From an uncultured Clostridium sp. (GTDB taxonomy: Bacteria > Bacillota > Clostridia > TANB77 > CAG-508): a stretch of DNA of 64,000 bases. The stretch is taken from assembly GCA_947244325.1 (NCBI GenBank), contig CAMXJY010000001.1, positions 235,322 through 299,321 of the forward strand, read 5' to 3'. Below, piece by piece: positions 44,819 to 54,570 of this stretch (position 1 is its first letter; each line of letters opens with the position of its first letter). The position numbers and the translations under genes were made by a program. The notes under the pieces are model-generated. The model saw only the letters and a program-made list of their open reading frames with translations. It was not told the DNA's origin and made no database searches.

Positions 44819-44907
44819 AAAATTACCCTTAATATTTTATATTTAAGTTTTTCATACCAGACATTATACCATAAAAACTTTTTTTAATCTATATAAAAAT
44901 ATAATAA

Positions 44908-44943
44908 AAGTTCCAAATATAATATATATTGTATTTGGAACTT
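44908..44943 (-). terminator. Terminator after the macB-like gene
   Basis: AAGTTCCAAATA pairs with TATTTGGAACTT, and the minus strand continues with TTTTATTATATT. It is about 40 bases past the stop at 44982. Confidence 0.8.
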
Positions 44944-44981
44944 ATTTATATATAATAATTTAGTATTAATATTAAAAAAAT

Positions 44982-46274
44982 TTATTCATATCTTAAAGCA
45001 TCTATTGGATTCATTTTTGCAGCCTTATTTGCTGGATAATATCCAAAGAATATTCCTATAGACATTGAGAAAATAAGTGAAACCACAATTCCAGATATTG
45101 ATGGTCTTGCTGGATATCCTAGTAAGTTTGAAGCAAGTACTCCTCCTCCAACTCCTAATATAACCCCGAAAATTCCTCCTATTAAACATATTATCATTGC
45201 TTCTACTATAAATTGCATTCTTATTGAAGAATTTTTCGCACCTAAAGCTTTTCTGGTTCCTATTTCTCTAGTTCTTTCTGTTATAGATACAAGCATTATA
45301 TTCATAACTCCTATTCCACCAACAATTAATGCTATTCCTGCAACTATTGATATTGCAAGTGTTATTGTTGATAACATATCTGTAAGCATTGATACCATAC
45401 TTCCCATTGTTACTACATTTACTTCACAATTTCTGTTTGATCTATAATATGGTTCAAAGAATTTTTCTATTTTTACAGACAATTCATCTGCATCAGTTCC
45501 AACTGTTGTAATTACTTGTAAATATGGATATGCTATAGGTGCATGATTAAAGTCCATTGCTGTTTTTAATGGCACATAAAAATCTGTTGTAACATTATCT
45601 CCCCCCATAGACATTCCCATCATTCCCATAGATTGATATTCATAAACACCTACTATTGTAAAAGTTTCTGCTTTACCATTTACTGATAGTGTTACTTCTT
45701 CTCCCAAAGCTTTCATACTATCACCATCATATAATTTATTTACTAATTTATCTGATACTATTGCTACATTTTTTCTTTCTTCAAAATCAGATTCTGAAAA
45801 CATATGCCCGCTTATTAAATTTAATTTATTGGTCACATAATATCCTACGCTATTTCCTACTAAATTAACACTTGCTGCATCTTTACCTTTATTGGCTGTT
45901 CCACTTCCTGCATTGTATTGTAGATTAATTGCATATATTTCATTTGAAAATTTTTCGCACATTTCTTTTATCATTTCTTCTGTAATATAATCATCTTCTG
46001 TATAACCATCTGCTGGTAGTGCTCCATATTTTATACCATCTATTTCAGAAGTATCTTCTTCTTGATTTCTTGAATTTAGCATAACATAAACATCATTAGC
46101 TCCCATTGATTGCATATTTTCTGAAACTGAAAGAGTAAGTGAATCTCCTACAGTAATAATAGCAATAACTGAACCTATACCAATAATAATTCCAAGCATT
46201 GTTAATAATGCTCTCATTTTATTGGAAAGTAAACTATTTATGGCTAAAATAATATTTTCCCATATAAGAAGCAT
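44982..46274 (-). CDS. MacB/FtsX-type ABC transporter permease
   Basis: 430 residues: a first membrane helix at about 19-40 (MRALLTMLGIIIGIGSVIAI), a large extracytoplasmic MacB-like domain (about 60-290), then three membrane helices. The SITERTREIGTRKALGAKN block (near 332) is the typical coupling loop. It forms an efflux-type or lipoprotein-type MacB system with the ATPase that overlaps it by one base and the adaptor upstream. The adaptor gene carries a premature stop, so the complex may not be fully functional. Confidence 0.9.
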   Translation of the reverse strand: MLLIWENIILAINSLLSNKMRALLTMLGIIIGIGSVIAIITVGDSLTLSVSENMQSMGANDVYVMLNSRNQEEDTSEIDGIKYGALPADGYTEDDYITEEMIKEMCEKFSNEIYAINLQYNAGSGTANKGKDAASVNLVGNSVGYYVTNKLNLISGHMFSESDFEERKNVAIVSDKLVNKLYDGDSMKALGEEVTLSVNGKAETFTIVGVYEYQSMGMMGMSMGGDNVTTDFYVPLKTAMDFNHAPIAYPYLQVITTVGTDADELSVKIEKFFEPYYRSNRNCEVNVVTMGSMVSMLTDMLSTITLAISIVAGIALIVGGIGVMNIMLVSITERTREIGTRKALGAKNSSIRMQFIVEAMIICLIGGIFGVILGVGGGVLASNLLGYPARPSISGIVVSLIFSMSIGIFFGYYPANKAAKMNPIDALRYE

Positions 46275-46972
46275 TATTTTTTTCCTCCTTTTGTTTCGTT
46301 TAAAATATTTCCATCTTTTATTGATATAATTCTATCTGTTTCTTTTGCAAGTTCTTCTGAGTGTGTTATTAATACTATAGTTTTATGCTTTTCTTTATTT
46401 AATTTATGAAACAAATCCATAACTAATCTACCTGTTTTAGAATCTAACGCACCTGTTGGTTCATCAGCCAAAATGATAGCTGGATCATTAGCCATTGCTC
46501 TTGCAATAGCCACTCTTTGTTTTTGTCCTCCTGACAATTCTTCTGGTAAATGTTTTTCTCTTTCTCCCATTTCAACTAATTCTAATAATTCTTTTGCTCT
46601 CTTAATTCTTTCATTTCTAGGCGTACCCGCATATAGCATTGGTAATTCAACATTTTTTAAAGCATTTGTTTTTGCTATTAAATTGTATGTTTGAAAAACA
46701 AATCCTATTTTTGCATTTCTAATTTCTGAAAGTTCTGATTCATCAGCTTCTCCAACATCAATACCGTCTAATATGTATTTTCCTGATGTTGGTCTATCTA
46801 ATACTCCTATCATATTCATTAATGTAGATTTTCCTGAACCTGATGGTCCTACTATTGCAACAAATTCTCCTTCTTCTACTTCAAGAGAGATTCCATGCAA
46901 TATTTCTAGTTCATTAGGTTCACCTACATAAAATTTCTTAACTATATTTTCTAATTTTATAATTGAACTCAT
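46274..46972 (-). CDS. ABC transporter ATP-binding protein (MacB/LolD-like)
   Basis: 232 residues. Walker A is GPSGSGKST (near 42), the Q-loop VFQTYNLI (near 92), the signature LSGGQKQRVAIARA (near 144), Walker B IILADEPTGALD (near 165) and the H-loop ITHSEE (near 202). The sequence groups with LolD/MacB ATPases. Its stop overlaps the permease start by one base, so they are translationally coupled. Confidence 0.95.
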   Translation of the reverse strand: MSSIIKLENIVKKFYVGEPNELEILHGISLEVEEGEFVAIVGPSGSGKSTLMNMIGVLDRPTSGKYILDGIDVGEADESELSEIRNAKIGFVFQTYNLIAKTNALKNVELPMLYAGTPRNERIKRAKELLELVEMGEREKHLPEELSGGQKQRVAIARAMANDPAIILADEPTGALDSKTGRLVMDLFHKLNKEKHKTIVLITHSEELAKETDRIISIKDGNILNETKGGKK

Positions 46973-46988
46973 TATTTACATTTCCTCT

Positions 46989-48731
46989 CTATATTCCTGC
47001 ATCTGCTCCCATCATTTCTAGAAGATTTTCTATTGAATCTCCTGCATCAATTTGTGGTAATACTATTTTCATTCCATCTTTTAACTTATCTGAAATAATT
47101 TCTATATAATAAGAGCCTTCTGTTCCTGTTTGTACATCAAGTTCTTCTTTTTCTTCTCCTGTTTCATTTTTTGCAATTTCAATGTACTTTGTTCCATCTT
47201 CTCTTGTATATACACTATCATATGGAACTGTCCATACGTTTTCTTTCATTTCTGTAATAATACTTAATTTTGCATTCATTCCTAAACGTAATCTGTCATT
47301 TGGTGTATCTAAAGCTATTTTTACAGTATAGGTAGCATTTCCGCTAGATGCCATTCCTGTTGTCATTCCTGATGCTGCTGAAGATGCTGAACCAGTTGAA
47401 CTTACAGCTGTATAAATTACTTTTCCTTGTAGTTCTTCATCTCTTGTTGCATCTGTTTTTATTAAAACTTTCATTCCTGTTTTTACATCTGCAATATCAT
47501 ATTCATCAATTTCAGCTTCAACTATAAAATCTTCACATCCTTCAATAGTCGCAATTGATGTTCCTGTATAAACATCTCCTGCTTTTACATTTACTTTTGT
47601 AACTGTCCCAGAAACTCCTGCTATTAAATTTCCCTCTGCTAGTTGTTTTTGAAGTTCTTTTATTTGTGTTGTTTGGCTTTGTGTTCCAATACTTTAAGCT
47701 AATTGTTGATTTGTAACATTATCTTGCATACTTGCAACAGAGCTGTTTGATGTAGCTACAGCTGTGTTATATGCTGTAACTGTTCCATCATATGCTGATT
47801 TTAAACTAGAAGCATTTGCATTTAAACTTGATACTTGAGCTTGTAATCCAGATACAGCTTGACTTAAAGCAGTATATTGACTTTGTATTGGTGTAAAATT
47901 TTGAACTGCTGTATTGAAAGTTGATGTTTTATAAAGTTCAAAATCTGTTTGTACTACATTTAATTGAGTATTTAAAGTTTGTAATTCTGTTTCCTTAGTT
48001 GCAATTTGGTTTGCAACGTTTCCATTGGTATCTGGTGTTCCATTTGCATTCATTTGTGCTAACTGAGCTTGTAAGCTATTTATTTCAGCTTGTTTTACAT
48101 TTACATCATTTAATTTTGAATTATAATTTCTTTCTTTTTCTTTATATGCATTTTCTACATTTTTAAAATTAGCTTCTGCTTGAATATATTGAGGTTCTAG
48201 CGTTGCTAAAGCGGCGCTTTGATTTGCAAGCTGTGCATTTACTTGATTTAATTGATTTTGAACATCATTATATGCATTGGCTGCACTATCAACTTGTTTC
48301 TTACTTTCAGATATTTGTGTATCTCTTGCTACAATTGCGTCATTTAAACTTCTTTTTGATCCTTCCATTCCTAAATTTGTTTGTGCATTAGTTACACTTA
48401 CACTTTTTTGTAAATCATTTAAGTTATTTGCTAAAGTAGATGTATCAAATGTACAAATAACATCTCCTGCTGAAACTTTTTGTCCTTCCTTTACATTTAC
48501 AGAAGTAATTTTCATACCTGTTAATGTTGATGTAACATCTTTAGTATCATTTGCTTTTATTACTCCTGTTGAACTAATACTTTGTGCAATAGTTCTCTTT
48601 TCTATAGCTTCTGTTTCTATTTTTACTTCATTTACTTCTTTGGGTTTTGAAAAATTTATAATTACTACTATAATAACAAGAACAACTATTGCTATAATTA
48701 TTTTTTTCTTTTTGTTTTTAATTTTTTTCAT
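46989..48731 (-). pseudogene. MacA/HlyD-family efflux adaptor interrupted by one in-frame TAA
   Basis: The frame from 48731 has a membrane anchor (about 9-27), the first lipoyl half (VKEGQKVSAGDVICTFD), and a long coiled-coil hairpin rich in Gln and Asn. It stops at TAA (47694-47696). Exactly the same frame goes on for another 234 codons and holds the second lipoyl half (LIAGVSGTVTKVNVKAGD) and the membrane-proximal barrel domain to 46989. So a single stop codon splits a normal adaptor of about 580 residues. No CGG is involved. It may be a recent nonsense mutation, a readthrough site or an assembly error. Downstream ATPase and permease genes look intact. Confidence 0.78.
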
Positions 48732-48883
48732 TTTCTTTTTTTGCTCCTTCTATTAATCTTTCTAATTTCTTAATCTTATGTATCTTATTTTAAATCATAT
48801 GTAATTCTATATATTTTTATTATTTTTTGTTCATTTAATATAACTATTCATAAAAATTATTTACAAATATAAAACTTTATATT

Positions 48884-49720
48884 TTACTTCTTAGTATTAT
48901 AATCATCTAAAAAATGATGTTTTTCATTTCCTTTTTGATATGAAATAATAGTACTTAAATTAACATTTTGAACACTATTAAATATATTTACATCTATATT
49001 ATCATATACCTTTTTCATTTCTTTTATAAGAGTTTTCATCTCTTCTCTTTTAGATTCACCATCTGCATTCCCAGTTTCATGATAATTTTCTGTAAATCTG
49101 CAAGCACATCTAATAAATTCTAAATTATTTTTCTCTGCCCATTTAATTATGTCTTCTTCTTTAATTAAGTAAAGTGGTCTTATTAATTCCATTCCAGGAT
49201 GTGACGTACTCTTTAATTTTGGCATCATTGTTTGCATTTGTGCACCATAAAACATTCCCATTAAAATTGTTTCAATCACATCATTAAAATGATGACCTAA
49301 AGCAATTTTATTACATCCTAATTCTTTAGCTTTTTCATATAAATATCCACGTCTCATTCTTGCGCACAAATAACATGGACTATCTTCAATATTTACAACT
49401 CTATTAAAAATATCTGTTTCAAACATATTAATAGGTATATTTAAAATCTTGCTATTGTCTATAATCTTTTGCTTATTTATCTCATTATATCCTGGATTCA
49501 TGACTATAAATTCTAAATCAAAATTCATTTTCCTGTGCTTTTTTAGTTCTTGAAAACATTTTGCCATAAGCATTGAATCTTTTCCACCAGATATACAAAC
49601 TGCTATTTTATCTCCTTCTTGTATCATTTCATAATCACAAATAGCTTTAACAAATTTGCTCCAGATTTCTTTCCTATAAGTTTTGATTATTGTTTTTTCT
49701 ATTTCTTCAAATCTATCCAT
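48884..49720 (-). CDS. tRNA 2-thiocytidine biosynthesis protein TtcA-like
   Basis: 278 residues of the PP-loop ATPase family. SGGKDSML (44-51) is the PP-loop. CYLCARMRRGYLYEKA (near 116) supplies the CxxC pair and FIRCACRF (near 201) the further cysteine(s), as in TtcA, which thiolates cytidine 32 of some tRNAs using an iron-sulfur cluster. The close TilS/TtcA relatives include several Clostridia proteins of unproven substrate, so TtcA is the best but not the only reading. Confidence 0.82.
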   Translation of the reverse strand: MDRFEEIEKTIIKTYRKEIWSKFVKAICDYEMIQEGDKIAVCISGGKDSMLMAKCFQELKKHRKMNFDLEFIVMNPGYNEINKQKIIDNSKILNIPINMFETDIFNRVVNIEDSPCYLCARMRRGYLYEKAKELGCNKIALGHHFNDVIETILMGMFYGAQMQTMMPKLKSTSHPGMELIRPLYLIKEEDIIKWAEKNNLEFIRCACRFTENYHETGNADGESKREEMKTLIKEMKKVYDNIDVNIFNSVQNVNLSTIISYQKGNEKHHFLDDYNTKK

Positions 49721-50140
49721 ACATTATAGAACCCTTACTTAATTTATTTTCCGCCAATTATTATAGCACAATTTTGCTAAAAAAGCATAGATTTAATAAA
49801 ATATTAATATTTTCACATAATTTTTTCTTAACATCTGTAAAACTTTTATTTATTGGTAAGTGCTAAGCACTTTCGCAATAAATAAAATAAATTTTAATTT
49901 AATATGAACATATTAATATTAAATTATGAACTATATGTTAACTTTTTAAGATTAACATAATTTGAATTGTAAAAATAATGTTAATATCAATACTTTGTGT
50001 TACATTTTTGTAATGTTTTTTTAATCATAAAGATATATCACTTGCAATTCTTTTATGTTATAATCACTATATTGATAGATTAAAAAATAAAAAGAAATGT
50101 TGAAAAAATTGTATTTTCAATACTTCTAGGAGGATCTTAA
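49721..50140. other. Intergenic region with a repeat and a promoter
   Basis: No gene is supported. It holds the palindrome at 49845-49886 and, near 50050-50070, an extended -10 promoter (TGTTATAAT) pointing to the gene at 50141; its -35 box is weak. The remaining sequence is AT-rich and without structure that I can name. Confidence 0.5.
49845..49886. repeat. Palindromic intergenic repeat, copy C
   Basis: TTTATTTATTG (49845-49855) and CAATAAATAAA (49876-49886) form the stem. The loop is itself palindromic (AAGTGCTAAGCACTT). The AAGCACTTTC segment matches the loop of the element at 18558. Confidence 0.5.
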
Positions 50141-52051
50141 ATGTTAAATATACCAATGTTAAAATTAGAAAAGAACAATGTCTACTTAAATGCTCAACTA
50201 GAGCAACAAGAAAATAATAAGCAATTAATGCTAGATATTATTTCTAATATAGACTTAATCTTAAATAAAGATACAAATGATATAGAAAATTATCAAATAA
50301 TTCGTGAATCTGCTTATAATTTTTTAAATACAATTTCTAACAATATTACTTCACTTGAGCAATTAAATGTAGAAATAGCAGGAATTTCTAAAGAATTAGA
50401 GAATTTACAATCAGAAGAAAATAAAAATACAAGAACAAAAGAATTTTATATTGTATCTTTTTCAAATATTAAAAATAGTATTGCACAATATACAGAGAAA
50501 TTTCAAAAATTACAAAATAAATTAGAACTTGATAATACTAATTTTAATGAATTTATCAATGTTAATAATTTCAAATACAATTTTGAATCTGTTGAAAATG
50601 AAGAAGGAACAGATTCAAACACTTATAAATTCACAGGATTTTCTATAGAAACTAATAAAAATGAAGTTGTATCTGATGAAGAAAATTTAGTAGAACCTAC
50701 TTTAGAAACATTTAATGAAGATATTACTTCTAATAATGAAATAGAAAATACACCAGAAGAAATAATTGAAACTCTTGAAGAAAATATAGTAGAACCTGTT
50801 TTAGAAAATAATATAGAAACTATATCAGAAGAAATAGTTGAAACTAATGAAGAAGTTACTTCTGAAAAAGCTGAAAATGTTGAAGGAACTAATAAAATAG
50901 ATGAATTAACTAACAATTTTAGAAAAATGCTAATAAATCTTGCAAATGAAGAAACTTCTGTAGAAGATACTTCAAGCTTAATTTCTAATTACTTTAAAGA
51001 AATTCATGAATTAGCTGATGCTGAAATAAAAAAAGGAAATGAAGTTGTAAATACTGAAAATGTAATTACAGAAAATGAAAGTACAAATGAACCTACTTAC
51101 AATTTTGAAGTTACTGGAACTTCAATTGAACCAATAGAAAACGTTGAAACTGTAGAAGAAACTAAAGATATATTAGAAAATACAGAAGCTATAGTAGAAG
51201 TTACAGAAGAATTAAACACAAATGTTGAAGAAAATACTAAAGTATCTGAAATTACAGAAGAAGTAGTAGAAAATGTTCAAGTACCTCAATATGTTGAAGA
51301 AACAATCGAATCTATTGAAGAAGTACAAGAAAATATTGAAACTGTTGAAGAAATTGTAGAAGCACCTCAAAATACTGAAGATACAGTAATAGAAGAAAAT
51401 CTAGAAAATGAATATACAGAAGAATTTTTTGAAAAGCCATATGAAAAAGATGAAGTTGAAGAAGAAATTGAAGATATTATTGATACTCCTAATACTAACT
51501 TAGGATATGATTTCGGAGTTAGAAATCCTTTCAATAGTAATTTTGAAAATTCAAAAAATGTTGTTTTACCTATAGAAGAAAAAAATGATGAAGAACTTCA
51601 AAAAGAATTATTAAAAAATAAACTTGAAAAAATTATTACAGCAACAGCTGATAACGAAACATTAATTATTTCTGAAAAAACAAATAATATTTATTTACCT
51701 TATAAAATACCAGAATTAGTTAATTATATAGATAGTTATCCAGATGCTTACTCTTCTTTATCAGATGTTGTAGCACAAGAATTTATTTTACCTTTTGATT
51801 ACTTTATGAAACATCCTTATAAATCAAGATTTTTTGAAACATATAATCTAATGAGAAATCGTCAAGGAAATTCAGTTTTCTCATCAATAACATCAGGATT
51901 AAAGTTAATGCATAGAAGTGATTTAAATCCAGCAATTATAGCTTCATGTAAATCAGAGGATGAATTAAAAACTTATTTATATTATTTAGATGCAAATAGA
52001 TTAGATGAATTTAAAGCATTTAATATTATATATCAAGTTAATCCATTATAA
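50141..52051 (+). CDS. Large acidic protein with a conserved-looking C-terminal domain
   Basis: 636 residues after a perfect AGGAGG. Residues 1-150 are coiled-coil-like. About residues 170-470 are low-complexity and very rich in Glu, Val, Thr and Asn (runs such as EETIESIEEVQENIETVEE). The last 110-120 residues form a compact domain starting near LPYKIPELVNYIDSYPDAY. There is no signal peptide or membrane helix. I recognise no family. It lies next to spoIVA, converging on it, and a terminator follows. A cytoplasmic scaffold or a coat-associated protein is possible but unsupported. Confidence 0.6.
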   Translation: MLNIPMLKLEKNNVYLNAQLEQQENNKQLMLDIISNIDLILNKDTNDIENYQIIRESAYNFLNTISNNITSLEQLNVEIAGISKELENLQSEENKNTRTKEFYIVSFSNIKNSIAQYTEKFQKLQNKLELDNTNFNEFINVNNFKYNFESVENEEGTDSNTYKFTGFSIETNKNEVVSDEENLVEPTLETFNEDITSNNEIENTPEEIIETLEENIVEPVLENNIETISEEIVETNEEVTSEKAENVEGTNKIDELTNNFRKMLINLANEETSVEDTSSLISNYFKEIHELADAEIKKGNEVVNTENVITENESTNEPTYNFEVTGTSIEPIENVETVEETKDILENTEAIVEVTEELNTNVEENTKVSEITEEVVENVQVPQYVEETIESIEEVQENIETVEEIVEAPQNTEDTVIEENLENEYTEEFFEKPYEKDEVEEEIEDIIDTPNTNLGYDFGVRNPFNSNFENSKNVVLPIEEKNDEELQKELLKNKLEKIITATADNETLIISEKTNNIYLPYKIPELVNYIDSYPDAYSSLSDVVAQEFILPFDYFMKHPYKSRFFETYNLMRNRQGNSVFSSITSGLKLMHRSDLNPAIIASCKSEDELKTYLYYLDANRLDEFKAFNIIYQVNPL

Positions 52052-52086
52052 TTTAGCATATGAAACTTTCAAATATAAATAACTGT

Positions 52087-52121
52087 AAAAAAAGTCAGAT
52101 AATTTCTATCTGGCTTTTTTT
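52087..52121. terminator. Terminator between converging genes
   Basis: AAAAGTCAGATA and TATCTGGCTTTTTTT form a stem with T runs in both directions. It serves the acidic-protein gene and spoIVA. Confidence 0.85.
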
Positions 52122-52129
52122 ACGTCCTT

Positions 52130-53608
52130 TTATAAAATTATACAAATTAGTCCTCCACTACCCTCATTTACTATTCTTTGTAATGTTTCTTGTAACTTTC
52201 CTTGTGCTTCTTCTGGCATTTTAGCTAATTTGTTTTGTAATCCTTCATTTACTAATTCGTGTAAACTTTTTCCAAAAATGTTAGATTCCCAAATTTGTTT
52301 TGGATCATTTTCAAATTCTGATAATAAATATTTTACTAAATCTTCTGATTGTTTTTCACTTCCAACAATTGGTGATACCTCAGTTTCAGTATTAATTCTT
52401 ATCATATGAATTGATGGTGCTTTAGCTTTTAATTTAACACCATATTTACTTCCTTGTTTAACAATTTCTGGCTCCTCTAAAATCAAATCTTCGATTCCAG
52501 GTGTAACAATTCCATACCCCTTTTCATTTACCTCGTGTATTGCATATGCCATTTTATCATAGTCTTTTTTAATTTTAGAAAATGAAGATATACATGAAAA
52601 CAATTCTCCCTCATTTTTTATTTCTACACCTGTTATATTTGTAAGAACATTATAAAATAAGCTATCATTTAATTCTGCATTCACAGTTACAACACCTGTA
52701 CCTAAATTTATTTCTTCAATTGTAGATTTTTTTATTTCTTCACAATCTTGTAATTTTAAATAATTTTCACTAACATCTTTTAATCTTCTAGCTGTAGAAA
52801 AAGACTTTTTAACAGTATCAAATAAATTAACTTTTAATTCATTATTTATATCTAATCCATCAATCCATCTTGGAAATTTAACTTCTACTCTTTCAATCAT
52901 GAATTCATATAATAATTTTGAAAAAATTGAATTTATATCATCTAAATTTAATTCTAAACAATTTACTGGTATAACAGTTGCTCCATATTTTACTGATAAA
53001 TCATTTGCCATTTGAATGCTATATGTATCATATGGATTTTGACAATTCATTAGCATTATAAAAGGTTTATTTAATTCCTTTAATTCGCTAACTACTCTCT
53101 CCTCTGCTGTTACATATTCTTCTCTTGGTATATCTGTTATTGTACCATCTGTTGTTACTATAATTCCTACTGTTGAATGTTCTACTATTACTTTTTTTGT
53201 TCCAAGTTCAGCAGCAGTTTCAAAAGGAATTTCCTCTTCAGACCATGGTGTTTTTACCATTCTTGGCATATCATCTTCTAAATATCCAATCGCATTATTA
53301 ACTAAATATCCTACACAATCAACCAATCTTGTTTTTAATTTAACATTTCCTTCTAAATTAATTTCGACAGCTTCATTAGGTATAAACTTTGGTTCTGTAG
53401 TCATTATTGTTCTTCCACTTGCACTTTGTGGTAACTCATCTACTGCCCTTTCTTTTTTAAATTCATTTTCAATATTAGGTAAAACAAGAAGCTCCATAAA
53501 TCTTTTAATAAATGTTGATTTTCCTGTTCTAACTGGTCCTACTACTCCTATGTAAATATCTCCTTCTGTTCTTTGAGCTATATCTTGATATATTCCTAAA
53601 CTCTCCAT
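52130..53608 (-). CDS. spoIVA: Stage IV sporulation protein A (spore coat ATPase)
   Basis: 492 residues from the ATG at 53608, set by AGGAGGG before it. Walker A is GVVGPVRTGKSTFIKRF (near 22). RLVDCVGYLVNNAIGY and the LNxQNPYD-like MNCQNPYD correspond to the TRAFAC-type G motifs adapted for ATP. The C-terminal part, ending GGLICIIL, is the conserved region that anchors SpoIVA on the forespore membrane through SpoVM. It polymerises to form the base layer of the coat. It is strong evidence for an endospore former. Confidence 0.97.
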   Translation of the reverse strand: MESLGIYQDIAQRTEGDIYIGVVGPVRTGKSTFIKRFMELLVLPNIENEFKKERAVDELPQSASGRTIMTTEPKFIPNEAVEINLEGNVKLKTRLVDCVGYLVNNAIGYLEDDMPRMVKTPWSEEEIPFETAAELGTKKVIVEHSTVGIIVTTDGTITDIPREEYVTAEERVVSELKELNKPFIMLMNCQNPYDTYSIQMANDLSVKYGATVIPVNCLELNLDDINSIFSKLLYEFMIERVEVKFPRWIDGLDINNELKVNLFDTVKKSFSTARRLKDVSENYLKLQDCEEIKKSTIEEINLGTGVVTVNAELNDSLFYNVLTNITGVEIKNEGELFSCISSFSKIKKDYDKMAYAIHEVNEKGYGIVTPGIEDLILEEPEIVKQGSKYGVKLKAKAPSIHMIRINTETEVSPIVGSEKQSEDLVKYLLSEFENDPKQIWESNIFGKSLHELVNEGLQNKLAKMPEEAQGKLQETLQRIVNEGSGGLICIIL

Positions 53609-53676
53609 AAAAAAATACCCTCCTATAAATTTGTACATCTTTTACTAATTTATATTAAGGTATTTTTATTTTATGA

Positions 53677-54421
53677 CTATTTTTTAACACTTACAAAAAT
53701 ATAAAATTCTCCCTTTTCTTTATTTACATCATTAAAGTATTTGTTAAACACATTTATTTGATTTAAAGAAGTTGGTTTAATATTTTGCTGTTCTATTTCT
53801 ATTTTTAGTTCTCCATCAGTTTTGCTTGTGTAAGCAATCATAAATTTAATATTATCATTTTCATTAAAATTATATTCATTTAATATAGAAAACTTACTTT
53901 CTTCATATGTACCTGATTTTACAAGTTCTTTATTTCTTGATTCAAACTTTTGATATGCTATAGTTTTCCAATATTCATTATCATAGTAATAATATAAATC
54001 ATAATATGATTTATCAATATAATATGTAGGCAAATATAATTTGTAATCATTAAAACCTATATTTACTGAGCCTAAATCTTCTTTAATGTCAACAATAATA
54101 TCTTGTTTTAATTCATAAGATTTTCCTCTACTGCATCTATATATTTTGTCTTTAATTTGTATATATTCTCCTGTTCCCAAACTATCTAGCTCTCTTATAT
54201 TATATATTGGAACAATATCATCATCTCCGAGCATATGTATAGTTTTCTACTTCATTAAAATTTCTAGAATAAATTTTTTCAAGTTCCATATTCTTAAATT
54301 CTTCATTTCTTTTTCTACTTAAAGTCATTGTATACATTCCAAATACAAATACTAGCAAAAATAGCATTGCCAGTAACACAAATAATGAAATTACACCTTT
54401 TTCAGATTTGCAAACTTTCAT
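53677..54421 (-). CDS. Prepilin/TadE-like membrane-anchored protein, needs one +1 frameshift
   Basis: The start is ATG at 54421, behind AAGGAAGGA. Residues 1-60 carry a KGVISLFVLLAMLFLLVFVFG helix preceded by Gly, as in pseudopilin and TadE-like proteins. That frame stops after ACA TAT GCT CGG AGA TGA. Skipping the C at 54229 joins it to GGA GAT GAT GAT ATT GTT CCA, giving a continuous 247-residue protein with an extracellular domain (DIVPIYNIRELDSLGTGEYI). Proteins of this whole layout are familiar from gut Clostridia as one ORF. The second frame has no ribosome-binding site of its own, which supports joining. Function is unknown. Confidence 0.72.
54227..54229 (-). other. CGG recoding site 2 (prepilin-like gene)
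   Basis: The zero-frame codon is CGG at 54229-54227 in GCT CGG AGA TGA. A shift of +1 reads GGA and avoids the TGA. Confidence 0.6.
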
Positions 54422-54570
54422 AAAATTCAAGTCCTTCCTTGATACATTATAGTATATTTTAAAAAAAATTACAAATAATAACAAATATATTTATGGTAAG
54501 TTTGAAAACAATATTTATTAATAATAAGTACAAAGTAATTTATTTAATTTATATATAAAAGGAGTTTGTC

